Shown here: positions 38,090 through 45,893 of the stretch, in pieces
Numbering within the stretch: the stretch's first letter is position 1
Layout: each line of letters begins with the position of its first letter
NCBI RefSeq assembly: GCF_003182135.1
Contig: NZ_QGTL01000012.1
Coordinates: 124,001 to 188,000, forward strand
DNA length: 64,000 nt
DNA from: Nocardia neocaledoniensis
GTDB taxonomy: Bacteria > Actinomycetota > Actinomycetes > Mycobacteriales > Mycobacteriaceae
Direction: 5' to 3'
The notes under the pieces: model-generated
Database searches by the model: none
Told to the model about the DNA's origin: nothing
What the model saw: only the letters and a program-made list of their open reading frames with translations
Program-made: the position numbers and the translations under genes

Positions 38090-39550
38090 ATGGGCGCCAC
38101 TGTCGACTGGTTGCGCACCACCACCCCCGGGTTGCTGGTGCTGTGCGGTCTCGCGATCGCCGTGCTACTCATCGCCATCATCAAGGTCAAGCTCGAGCCG
38201 TTCGTCGCGCTCCTGCTGACCGGTCTGCTGTTGGCCCTCGCCGCCGGGCTCCCGGTGGCCCAGATCGTCGGCACCCCGCTGAAGGCCGGTGAGTCCCTGC
38301 TGGAAACGGGCTTCGGCGGCATCCTCGGCCACATCGCGGTGATCATCGGTCTCGGTACCGTGCTCGGCGCGATCCTGGAGCGATCCGGCGGCGCCGACGT
38401 GCTCACCGACCGGCTGCTGCGGACCTTCGGCGAGAAGGGCGCACCGGTCGCGATGGGCCTGCTCGGCCTCATCTTCGGTATCCCCGTCTTCTTCGACATC
38501 GGCATCTTCGTGCTCGCGCCGCTGGTGTACGTCGCGGCCAAGCGGGGCGGGCGGTCGCTGGTGCTCTACGCCATGCCCATGCTGGCCGGCCTGTCGATGA
38601 CGCACGCCTTCCTGCCGCCGCACCCCGGTCCCGTCGCGCTCGGCGGCCTGCTCGGCGTGAGCCTGGGTTGGTTGATCATCATGGGATTCGTCTGCGGCAT
38701 CCCGGGTTTCATCGCCGCGGGCATCGTGTGGGGCACCTGGATCGGCAAGCGCGTGCAGGTCGACGTGCCCGCCGAGTTCGTGCCGCTCGAGCCGAACGGT
38801 GCGGGCGGGTCCGGGGCGAACGGCGAGTCCGGCGACCTCGAGGGCAGCGGCGGCACCGCGGTGGTCACCAAGTCGCCGCCGTCGGTGGCGCTGATCGGCG
38901 CGATCATCGCCATTCCGCTGGTACTCATCCTCGGCGCCACTTTCGGTTATCAACTGCTGGACAAGGATTCGGCCCTGCTGCAGGTGCTCACCTTCTTCGG
39001 CACCCCCGCGGTGGCGCTGCTCATCACGGTGCTGGTGGCCTTCTACCTGCTCGGCATCCGGCGCGGGTCCACCGTGCAGGAGCTGAGCACGATCACCGCC
39101 GAATCGCTCAAGCCGGTCGGCATGGTGCTGCTGGTGGTCGGCGCCGGCGCCTTCTTCGGCAAGGTCATCTCCGCCACCGGGATCGGCACCGCGCTGGCCG
39201 ACACCATGTCCGCGGCCGGGCTGCCGGTGATCGTGCTGGCCTACCTGATCAGCTGTGGTCTGCGGATCGCGCAGGGCTCGGCGACGGTCGCGATCGTCAC
39301 CACCGGTGGCATCGTCGCGCCGCTGGTGGCGAGCGAGGGCTACTCGCAGATGTCGATCGCGCTGATCGCCATGGCCATCGCGGCGGGCTCGATCATCCTC
39401 AGCCACGTCAACGACGGTGGCTTCTGGATCATCGCGAAGTACTTCAACATGACGGTGAAGCAGACCCTGCAGACCTGGACGGTGCTCGAGACCGTGCTGT
39501 CGGTGGTGAGTTTCGTGGTCGCGGCGGTGCTGTTCGCGATCGTCAGCTGA
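38090..39550 (+). CDS. GntP-family gluconate:H+ symporter-like permease
   Basis: This 486-residue permease of the GntP family has about 12-14 membrane helices, including GIPVFFDIGIFVLAPLVYVAAKR and the conserved THAFLPPHPGPVALGGLLGV. A 35-residue glycine/serine-rich cytoplasmic loop (about 235-260) is inserted in the middle. GntP members import gluconate, idonate or D-serine with protons. Here a 2-amino(acyl)-sugar acid is the likely cargo. ATG 38090 follows GAGAGG. It ends the catabolic operon. Confidence 0.88.
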   Translation: MGATVDWLRTTTPGLLVLCGLAIAVLLIAIIKVKLEPFVALLLTGLLLALAAGLPVAQIVGTPLKAGESLLETGFGGILGHIAVIIGLGTVLGAILERSGGADVLTDRLLRTFGEKGAPVAMGLLGLIFGIPVFFDIGIFVLAPLVYVAAKRGGRSLVLYAMPMLAGLSMTHAFLPPHPGPVALGGLLGVSLGWLIIMGFVCGIPGFIAAGIVWGTWIGKRVQVDVPAEFVPLEPNGAGGSGANGESGDLEGSGGTAVVTKSPPSVALIGAIIAIPLVLILGATFGYQLLDKDSALLQVLTFFGTPAVALLITVLVAFYLLGIRRGSTVQELSTITAESLKPVGMVLLVVGAGAFFGKVISATGIGTALADTMSAAGLPVIVLAYLISCGLRIAQGSATVAIVTTGGIVAPLVASEGYSQMSIALIAMAIAAGSIILSHVNDGGFWIIAKYFNMTVKQTLQTWTVLETVLSVVSFVVAAVLFAIVS

Positions 39551-40100
39551 GGTCGGCGCTCAGCGCGTCGACGAGTCGGCGCAGGGCGGCGCGGGGATCG
39601 GTTCCGGTCTCCGCGCCGCTCAGTCCGTGCACGATGACACCGTCCAGGTAGTCCACCAGGATGCCGGTGTCGGCGGCGCCGAATCCGACCCGGGCGGCCA
39701 GCTCGACCGCCTGCGCGCGCAGGCGCCGGTGCGCGCGGTGCAGCGCGTCGAGCAGCGCGGGCATGGTCTGGGCCTCGCCGAACAGGGCCAATCGGGCCAG
39801 CGTGCGGGCCCGGCCAGGGCCGGTGGCCTGCTCGGCGAACGCGACCATCCCGTCGACGAGGTGGTCCAGGGTCGGCGGGCCGAGTGCCCCTCCGGTGGTC
39901 TCCCACTCGCCGCGATCGCGGTCCTCCAGGCGCTCGGCGATCCCGATCAGCAGGGCCTGCCTGGTGCGGAAGTAATTGGACGTCGACCCGACCGGGACGG
40001 CGGCGGTCTCGTCGACGGCGCGGTGGGTCAGGGCGCGCGCACCACGCGACCCGAGGAGCTCGATCGCGGCGTCGAGAATCTGTTCACGCTTGCTGGCCAC
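39543..40100 (-). CDS. TetR-family regulator with its own triple operator
   Basis: This 185-residue TetR regulator has its helix-turn-helix at ALTHRAVDETAAVPVGSTSNYFRTRQALL (about 23-52). It starts at GTG 40100 with TAGTAT 6 bases upstream on the same strand (leaderless). Three identical palindromes fill the divergent promoter and the first overlaps this -10, so it should repress itself and the FAD monooxygenase. Its 3' end overlaps the convergent permease gene by 8 bases. Confidence 0.87.
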   Translation of the reverse strand: MASKREQILDAAIELLGSRGARALTHRAVDETAAVPVGSTSNYFRTRQALLIGIAERLEDRDRGEWETTGGALGPPTLDHLVDGMVAFAEQATGPGRARTLARLALFGEAQTMPALLDALHRAHRRLRAQAVELAARVGFGAADTGILVDYLDGVIVHGLSGAETGTDPRAALRRLVDALSADLS

Positions 40101-40108
40101 CCCGCGAT

Positions 40109-40164
40109 ACTACGCCCGTAGTGACTCGCACTACATCAGTAGTAAAGTGCACTACAGCAGTAGT
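40109..40164. promoter_or_regulatory. Three ACTAC-N4-GTAGT operators, 21 bp apart
   Basis: Copies start at 40109, 40130 and 40151, each a perfect 5-bp inverted repeat with a 4-base centre (GCCC, ATCA, AGCA). The 21-bp period is two helical turns, placing all three dimers on one DNA face. They lie between the TetR gene and the FAD monooxygenase gene. Confidence 0.85.
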
Positions 40165-40201
40165 AGCGTGAGGCGCGTACCTGCTCACGAGGGAGAACGC
40201 G

Positions 40202-41299
40202 ATGTCCACAGCAATCGTCGTCGGTGGCGGCATCGGGGGTTTGGCGACCGCACTGGCGCTGACGCGACAGGGCTGGTCGGTGGAGCTGCTCGAGCGCGCG
40301 CCCGAGATCACGGCCGTGGGGTCGGGAATCTCGCTGTGGTCCAACGCCTTGCGCGCGCTGGACGAGCTCGGCGTCGGCGCCGCGGTGCGCGGGCACGGGA
40401 TCGAGGACGTGTCGGCCGGGATCCGCGACAGCAAGGGCCGTTGGCTCTCGCGGACCGACGTGGCGACGATGCGCGAGCGATTCGGTGCCCCCGTCCTGAT
40501 CCACCGCGCCGACCTGCTCGACATCCTGCGCGCCGCCGTGCCCGAAGGCGTTGTGCGGACCGGTGTTTCCGTCACCGAGGCCGATCCCGACGGCACCGTC
40601 CGGCACTCGGCGGGCGTGTCGACCGCGGACCTGGTTGTCGGCGCCGACGGGATCCGCAGTGTGGTCCGGCGGGCGGTGTGCGGTGAGGTGGCGCCCCGCT
40701 ACGCCGGCTACACCGCCTGGCGCGCGGTGGTCCACCCCGACGCGCCGCTGACCGAGTTCGGTGAGACCTGGGGGCGCGGCGCGCGTTTCGGTCTGGCCCC
40801 GCTGGCCGACGGCCGCGTCTACTGCTTCGCCGTCTACAACGCCGCCGAGCACGCTCCCGGCTCCCTCGCCGAGGTGCGCGCCCGCTTCGCCGGCTGGCAC
40901 GCCCCCGTCCCCGCCCTGCTGGCCGCCGCGGACGCGGACACGGCGCTGCACAACGACATCTACGAACTGCCACCGCTGCCGACCTATACGGCGGGGCGCA
41001 TCGCCCTGCTCGGCGACGCGGCCCACGCCATGACGCCGAACCTCGGACAGGGCGGCTGCCAGGCGCTCGAGGACGCCGTGGTGCTGGCCCGGCTGGCAGG
41101 CGAGCCCGACGGACTCGCCCGCTACGACCGGGAGCGCCGTCCCCGCACGCAGATGATCGTCACCCGCTCGGCGCGCATCGGCACCATCGCCCAGCTCGCC
41201 TCCCCGCCGCTGGTCACTCTGCGCGACAACGCCTTACGGCTCGCCCCCGCCTCGATGGCCTTGCGATCGATGGCACAGATCCTCGACTGGCGCCCCTGA
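40202..41299 (+). CDS. FAD-dependent aromatic-type monooxygenase
   Basis: This is a 365-residue class A flavoprotein hydroxylase. The Rossmann FAD motif is VVGGGIGGLATALALTRQGW, the DG motif is VVGADGIRSVVRR, and the GD motif is ALLGDAAHAMTPNLGQGGCQALEDA. Such enzymes use NAD(P)H and O2 to hydroxylate aromatic or similar compounds. It starts at ATG 40202 behind GAGGGAGA and is controlled by the adjacent TetR. Its stop abuts the convergent tautomerase gene. The substrate is unknown; it may be an antibiotic or phenolic. Confidence 0.88.
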   Translation: MSTAIVVGGGIGGLATALALTRQGWSVELLERAPEITAVGSGISLWSNALRALDELGVGAAVRGHGIEDVSAGIRDSKGRWLSRTDVATMRERFGAPVLIHRADLLDILRAAVPEGVVRTGVSVTEADPDGTVRHSAGVSTADLVVGADGIRSVVRRAVCGEVAPRYAGYTAWRAVVHPDAPLTEFGETWGRGARFGLAPLADGRVYCFAVYNAAEHAPGSLAEVRARFAGWHAPVPALLAAADADTALHNDIYELPPLPTYTAGRIALLGDAAHAMTPNLGQGGCQALEDAVVLARLAGEPDGLARYDRERRPRTQMIVTRSARIGTIAQLASPPLVTLRDNALRLAPASMALRSMAQILDWRP

Positions 41300-41722
41300 T
41301 CAGAGCGGCACGGGCTCGTTCGCCGCCGCCCAGGTCCTCTCGCCCTCGGAGCCGGGCAGGGGTGGGTACTGCCCGGCGATCATCCAGAGATCCCGGGGCG
41401 ATTCGTAGGTGTGGAATTCCCAGTGCAGCCCGCGGTCGCGAGTGAAGGGCTCCATCACGGAATTGAGTCTGCGGGTGGACTTTTCGCGCATCACCGGGTC
41501 GTCCAGATGTCGCGCCAGGTGCTCGACGACGATACGGACGGTGTCCTCGGAGGCCGCCCCGCCGACGTAGAACGAGGACTGCTCGATCTCCTTGAACAGC
41601 ACCACGACATAGAAGGCGGGCAGGCCGACGCCGGTATAGATCTCGGTGATCGCCTGCGCGAAGTGCTCTTTGTCCTTGTCGGAGTAGCTGTTCGCGGGAT
41701 GGTAGATGTGCCACAGCGGCAT
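41300..41722 (-). CDS. Tautomerase-superfamily protein (cis-CaaD-like)
   Basis: This 140-residue protein starts MPLWHIYHP, so the catalytic N-terminal proline would be exposed after Met removal. It continues with SDKDKEHFAQAITEIYTGVGLPAFYVVVLFKEI and a late YESPRDLWMIAG, the pattern of the tautomerase_3/cis-3-chloroacrylic acid dehalogenase group. The true substrate in actinobacteria is mostly unknown. It follows the SDR gene by 28 bases with an AGGAGA site, so they form an operon. Confidence 0.82.
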   Translation of the reverse strand: MPLWHIYHPANSYSDKDKEHFAQAITEIYTGVGLPAFYVVVLFKEIEQSSFYVGGAASEDTVRIVVEHLARHLDDPVMREKSTRRLNSVMEPFTRDRGLHWEFHTYESPRDLWMIAGQYPPLPGSEGERTWAAANEPVPL

Positions 41723-41750
41723 GGGGTGTCTCCTGGAGAGTCGGTGCCGG

Positions 41751-42452
41751 TCAGCGGCTCAGGGGGATGGTCAGTCCTTCGACGGGTCCGGACAGCGCCG
41801 CCTTGACGGTGCGGGTGATCTCGTCGACGAGCACCTCGCTCTCGCCCAGCTCCACGCCGTCGCAGACGCTCGCGGCGACCCGCTCCGGCGCGATCTTGGC
41901 GAACGGCAGGTCGCGGACCATGTCGGTGTCCGCGAAAGCCAGATGCACGCCGGTCACCTGGGTGCGCTGGGCCGCGAGTTCGATCCGGACCGAATTGGTC
42001 AGCGACCAGAACGCGGCCTTGGACGCGCCGTACGCGGCGGCGCCGGCGCCCCACGACAGCACCGAGTGGATGTCGACCAGGGCCCCGCCGCCGCGCGCGG
42101 CCAGGATCGGCGCGAAGGCCTGGATCACCCGCAGCGGCCCGAAGACGTTGGTGTCGAAAGTGGCGATCACGTCGGCGATGTCGCCGCTCAGCAGGGGCGC
42201 GGGCAGGAGCACGCCCGCGTTGTTGATCAGGATGTCGACATCGCCCGCGGTCGCGGCGAGCGCGGTGACCGAGGCGGGGTCGGTCACGTCGAGCGGTACC
42301 GGGACGATCCGGGAATCGCTGTCGGGTTGTGGGTTTCGCGCGGTCGCGTACACCTTGGCGGCGCCGCGCCGGAGCAGCTCCTCGGCGAACGCGCGCCCGA
42401 GTCCCCGTTGTCCGCCCGTCACCAGCGCGACCGATCCGGCGATCGTGGTCAT
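41751..42452 (-). CDS. Short-chain dehydrogenase/reductase
   Basis: This 233-residue classical SDR has the cofactor motif VTGGQRGLGRAFAEELL (TGxxxGxG), INNAGV, and catalytic Ser in DIHSVLSWG with Tyr-x3-Lys in AAYGASKAAF. It oxidises or reduces a hydroxyl/keto group with NAD(P)(H). It is first of a two-gene operon with the tautomerase, divergent from a TetR regulator. The start is ATG 42452 with GAAGGGAATTCC upstream. Confidence 0.9.
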   Translation of the reverse strand: MTTIAGSVALVTGGQRGLGRAFAEELLRRGAAKVYATARNPQPDSDSRIVPVPLDVTDPASVTALAATAGDVDILINNAGVLLPAPLLSGDIADVIATFDTNVFGPLRVIQAFAPILAARGGGALVDIHSVLSWGAGAAAYGASKAAFWSLTNSVRIELAAQRTQVTGVHLAFADTDMVRDLPFAKIAPERVAASVCDGVELGESEVLVDEITRTVKAALSGPVEGLTIPLSR

Positions 42453-42484
42453 GGAATTCCCTTCGTAGACCTGTCCGAGATTTA

Positions 42485-42500
42485 GATTATGGACATCATC
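42485..42500. promoter_or_regulatory. Candidate TetR operator between SDR and TetR genes
   Basis: GATTATGGACATCATC is a 16-bp near-palindrome (one mismatched pair) in the 125-base divergent region, which is AT-richer than its surroundings. It would cover promoter elements of the SDR operon. Confidence 0.5.
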
Positions 42501-42577
42501 TATTCGGATGCGCAAGACTTGTCCGTACCGATCGCATGCCGCGCCAGGCGGGTGCGAGCCGTCCGGAAGGAGACCTC

Positions 42578-43201
42578 ATGGCGCGGGCGTCCCGTGCGCA
42601 AGCCGAGTCGCATCGGCGCGAGATCGTCGACGCGGCGGCGGCCCGGGTGCGCGAGTGCGGGGTCGACGGCCTCACGGTTCCGGAGATGATGGCCGCCGCC
42701 GGACTCACCCACGGCGGCTTCTACCGGCACTTCAGCTCCAAATCCGACCTGGTCGTGCAGGCCTGCGCGGCGGCCTACGCCGAGAAGATCCGCGACATGG
42801 ACGAGATCCGCGCGGAGAGTCCCGACGGTCCGTCGGCGCGGGAGACGTTCATCGAGCGCTACCTGTCGACCATGCACCGTGATCACCCCGGACGCGGCTG
42901 CGGCATCGCGGCCACCGCCGCGGACGCCGCGCGCGCACCGGCAGGCAGCCCGCTGCGCGGCGCCTACCTCGAGGGACTCGAGAACATGGTCGCGAAACTG
43001 GCCGAGTTCGGCGCGGACCCCGGCGCCGACGACACGGCGGCACTGCTCGAGGTCTCCCTGATGGTGGGCGCGTTGACCCTGGCCAGAGCGGGAGCCGACG
43101 ACGAGGCGCGCTCGGCGCGAATTCTCCAGGTGGCCAAGGACTTCCTCCTCGGCGATCAGTCCGGCGCCGCAGCGTCTCCCCGGGTCGACCCGGCCTCGTA
43201 G
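42578..43201 (+). CDS. TetR-family regulator
   Basis: This 207-residue TetR protein has the helix-turn-helix GLTVPEMMAAAGLTHGGFYRHFSSKSDLV (about 30-58). The C-terminal domain contains HRDHPGRGCGIAATAADAAR, as in NemR/AcrR-like regulators where a cysteine near this position senses electrophiles. ATG 42578 follows GGAAGGAGACC. It is divergent from the SDR-tautomerase operon, so it probably controls that operon. Redox or electrophile sensing is inferred. Confidence 0.87.
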   Translation: MARASRAQAESHRREIVDAAAARVRECGVDGLTVPEMMAAAGLTHGGFYRHFSSKSDLVVQACAAAYAEKIRDMDEIRAESPDGPSARETFIERYLSTMHRDHPGRGCGIAATAADAARAPAGSPLRGAYLEGLENMVAKLAEFGADPGADDTAALLEVSLMVGALTLARAGADDEARSARILQVAKDFLLGDQSGAAASPRVDPAS

Positions 43202-43362
43202 GCCACGATCGCCGCCTGGACCCTGTTGTCCGGATCCAGGCGCCGCAGGATCGCGCCGACGTGGAACTTCACCGTCGCCTCCGCGAGAAACAGTGCGACC
43301 GATGTGGCGTTGGACAGCCCGCGCCCTGCGACAGCGGCTGCCGCGAGGAGGGCGCGATGCAT
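43156..43362 (-). pseudogene. Remnant of a LuxR-type helix-turn-helix regulator
   Basis: The minus frame reads GRGLSNATSVALFLAEATVK, then FHVGAILRRL and NRVQAAIVAYEAG, clearly the DNA-binding end of a NarL/LuxR response regulator. The usual upstream LTxREREVL and receiver domain are missing, and the helix-turn-helix is damaged (NATSVALF instead of NAEIAxxLF). It overlaps the 3' end of the TetR gene. It is best read as a decayed gene fragment. Confidence 0.7.
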
Positions 43363-43444
43363 GGTGTCGACCGTAGGAGGCGCGGCGACGGTCGCGGATC
43401 CGCCGAACGAACGGGGCTGACCTCGAGAAAAGTCGGGCCGCGGG

Positions 43445-44422
43445 TCACGCGGGTGGGTTCGTGTAGCGTGCGTGCATCGCCGCCGCGGTGGCCGCCATCG
43501 CGGCGCGGAGTTCGGGAGGGTCGAGGACCTCGACGGAGGCGCCCAGGGGGAGCAGGGCGTGGGTGAGGATCTCGTAGGTCTCGCCGGGGATGGTGATCTC
43601 GGCCCAGCCCTCGGCATCGGGCGGGCCCAGCGAGGCGCGGGCCTGGCGCACCGCGGCGGGGTCGTTCAGCAGGCGGAGCAGGCCGAGGTGCGCGGTCGCG
43701 ATCCGGCAGCGGGCCTGGACGCGCAGGATGGATCGGGCGAACTCATCGGCCGACCGCCGCCAGTACTCCGGGAGTTCGAAATCGGCTGGGCGGGTGAAGG
43801 TTTCGCCGGTGGGCGCGGCCGCTTCGACGCGGCTCACCCGGTAGGAGCGGAGGTCGGCGCGCTCGCGCGCGATCAGGTACCAGGTGCCCGCTTTCATGAC
43901 CAGCCCCAGCGGATCGATGGTTCGGGTGACCGTCGTGTCGCTGCGGCGATAGTCGATCGTCAGCCGCCGGTCGTGCCAGAGCGCGTCGGCGACCGTGGCC
44001 AGAGTCGGTGTCTCGTCGGGGCGGTGGAACCAGCCGGGCATATCGATGTGCACGCGCTCGGCGATGCGGGTCGCGCGGCCGCGCAGTTCCGGCGGCAGGG
44101 CGGCGAGCATCTTGAGCTGTGCGGTGGCCAGCACGGTGCCCAGGCCAAGGTCGGCGGCCGCGCCGGGCAGTCCGGCCAGCAGGACCGCGTCGGCCTCGTC
44201 GGAGGTCAGGCCGGTGAGGCGGGTGCGGTAGCCGTCGATCAGCCGCACCCCGCCGCCGCGACCCGGCTCGCTGTACACCGGCACCCCGGCCGCCGACAGC
44301 GCCTCCACGTCGCGGTACACCGTGCGCACCGACACCTCCAGCTCCCGCGCCAGCTCGCCCGCCGTCGCCCCGCCGTTGGCCTGCAACAACAGCAGCAACT
44401 GCACCAATCTGCTCGCTCGCAC
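43445..44422 (-). CDS. WYL-domain transcriptional regulator (YafY/DeoR type)
   Basis: This is a 325-residue regulator. The N-terminal winged helix (SRLVQLLLLLQANGGATAGELARELEVSVRTVYRDVEALSAAGVPV) is followed by a helical hinge. The WYL domain follows (RTIDPLGLVMKAGTWYLIARERADLRSYRVSRV), with the C-terminal extension after it. WYL regulators bind nucleic-acid or nucleotide signals. GTG 44422 has TAGTGT 7 bases upstream (leaderless). A PNPOx-like gene is divergent and is the probable target. Confidence 0.87.
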   Translation of the reverse strand: MRASRLVQLLLLLQANGGATAGELARELEVSVRTVYRDVEALSAAGVPVYSEPGRGGGVRLIDGYRTRLTGLTSDEADAVLLAGLPGAAADLGLGTVLATAQLKMLAALPPELRGRATRIAERVHIDMPGWFHRPDETPTLATVADALWHDRRLTIDYRRSDTTVTRTIDPLGLVMKAGTWYLIARERADLRSYRVSRVEAAAPTGETFTRPADFELPEYWRRSADEFARSILRVQARCRIATAHLGLLRLLNDPAAVRQARASLGPPDAEGWAEITIPGETYEILTHALLPLGASVEVLDPPELRAAMAATAAAMHARYTNPPA

Positions 44423-44472
44423 GACTGCGACACTAGCCGCGAAACCTGACAGCAGATGACAAGGTTCGGTCG

Positions 44473-44478
44473 TACCGT
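44473..44478 (+). promoter_or_regulatory. Leaderless -10 element
   Basis: TACCGT ends 6 bases before ATG 44485; the divergent WYL gene has its own leaderless -10 on the other strand about 40 bases away. Confidence 0.55.
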
Positions 44479-44484
44479 ACGGGT

Positions 44485-44976
44485 ATGACCACATGGAGCC
44501 AGTTCACCGAGGAAGCGCCGACCATCGCCGCCCTGTTCCTGCGCAGGCACCAGGCCACCGGCAACCTGTGCATGCTCGCCACCCTGCGGGCCGACGGGTC
44601 CCCACGGATCAGCCCGATCGAGCCGATGGTCTTCGAGGACCTGCTCGTGCTGGCGGGCATGCCCAACACCCGCAAATTCGACGACCTCGCCCGCGATCCC
44701 CGATTCTGCCTGCACACCGCCACCGTCGACACGAACGTCTCCGAGGGCGACGCCAAGCTGTTCGGTGCCGTCACCGATCTCGCCGACGAGGGCGTCCACG
44801 CCCGCTTCGCCCAGATGCTGTTCGACACGAGCGGCATGGACATCCGCGGGCAGAAGTTCGACCATTTCTACGTCGCCGATCTCACCGGCGCGTCGACGGT
44901 CGAGGTCGAGGACGACCACCTGAACATCACGGTGTGGAAGCCGGGCGCGGGGGAGCGGGTCGTCCGCAAGGACTGA
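44485..44976 (+). CDS. Pyridoxamine 5'-phosphate oxidase-family flavin protein
   Basis: This 163-residue split-barrel protein has CMLATLRADGSPRISPIEPMVFEDLLVLAGMPNTRKFDDLARDPRF, the flavin/F420-binding region of the PNPOx-like superfamily. Such small actinobacterial members are often F420- or flavin-dependent reductases. It is divergent from a WYL regulator. The cofactor and substrate cannot be read with certainty. Confidence 0.83.
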   Translation: MTTWSQFTEEAPTIAALFLRRHQATGNLCMLATLRADGSPRISPIEPMVFEDLLVLAGMPNTRKFDDLARDPRFCLHTATVDTNVSEGDAKLFGAVTDLADEGVHARFAQMLFDTSGMDIRGQKFDHFYVADLTGASTVEVEDDHLNITVWKPGAGERVVRKD

Positions 44977-45054
44977 GCTCTTCCGCGATCCGGGTGCGCG
45001 GGACGCGAGGGGGATTCAGCGGGCACGGCCGGGAGGTTCCGGTGCAGGCCAGGC

Positions 45055-45864
45055 TCACGTCGACGAATTCGGGCAGGTGCGGCCGACGGCCGGTGAGGAA
45101 CCTGTGAGGAGGGACTGGATGTCGCGGTAGCCGGGTACGGCCGGGGACTGTGCGGTGTCGCCGCGCACGGTCCGGGCCAGGTCGAGCGCGGCGCCCAGGG
45201 CCGCGCGGTAGAGGGCCGAGCCGGTGCTGATCCGGCGGACGCCGAGCGCTGCCGAGGCGTCGATGTCGGGTCCGGCGGGGGAGTAGAGCGTGTTGAGCGG
45301 CAGGGGCGTCGCCTCGACCAGGGCGGTGATGACGGCCGGGTCGGTGACGCCGGGGACGAACAGCCCGTCGGCGCCTGCCGCGGCGTACTCTCTCGCGCGC
45401 AGCAAGGTCGAGGACTGGTCGACGCCGAACCAGTACGTGTCGATGCGGGCGTTGACGAACAAATGCGGAACGCGCGTTCTGACGGCGTGCAGAAGCTCGG
45501 CCTGTCGCTCGGGTGGCGCGAGCGCCGCGTTGTCCCGCCCGTCCTCGAGGTTGATCCCTGCCACCCCGAGATCCGCCAGCCGGGCCACATAGTCGGCCAC
45601 GGACTCCGGGTCCGCCGCGAACCCGGCCTCGACGTCGATGCTCACCGGCACGGGCAGGCGAACCAATCGCCGTGCGAGAGCGAGGGTTTCCTCGGCCGAG
45701 GCCGCCGCACCGTCGGGCAGACCCGCCGCCGCGGCGACGCCGAGACTGGTGGTGGCGATCGCCGGGAACCCCGCCTCCACGAGCAACGCGCCGGAGGCGA
45801 AATCCCAGGCGTTGGGCAGGATCAGCGGGCGGTCGCCGCGGTGGAGTTCATGAAAGGTCGTCAT
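45055..45864 (-). CDS. Isocitrate lyase/PEP mutase-family protein
   Basis: This 269-residue TIM-barrel enzyme has ILPNAWDFASGALLVEAGFPAIATTS, the metal-binding VPVSIDVEAGFA and GINLEDG, and FVNARIDTYWFG. The catalytic K(K/R)CGH segment of isocitrate lyase is absent. It is therefore more like the oxaloacetate hydrolase/phosphonopyruvate group than isocitrate lyase. Start ATG 45864. Its physiological reaction is unknown. Confidence 0.82.
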   Translation of the reverse strand: MTTFHELHRGDRPLILPNAWDFASGALLVEAGFPAIATTSLGVAAAAGLPDGAAASAEETLALARRLVRLPVPVSIDVEAGFAADPESVADYVARLADLGVAGINLEDGRDNAALAPPERQAELLHAVRTRVPHLFVNARIDTYWFGVDQSSTLLRAREYAAAGADGLFVPGVTDPAVITALVEATPLPLNTLYSPAGPDIDASAALGVRRISTGSALYRAALGAALDLARTVRGDTAQSPAVPGYRDIQSLLTGSSPAVGRTCPNSST

Positions 45865-45893
45865 ACAGCGCTCCTCGGGTCGTCTCGGTGCGG

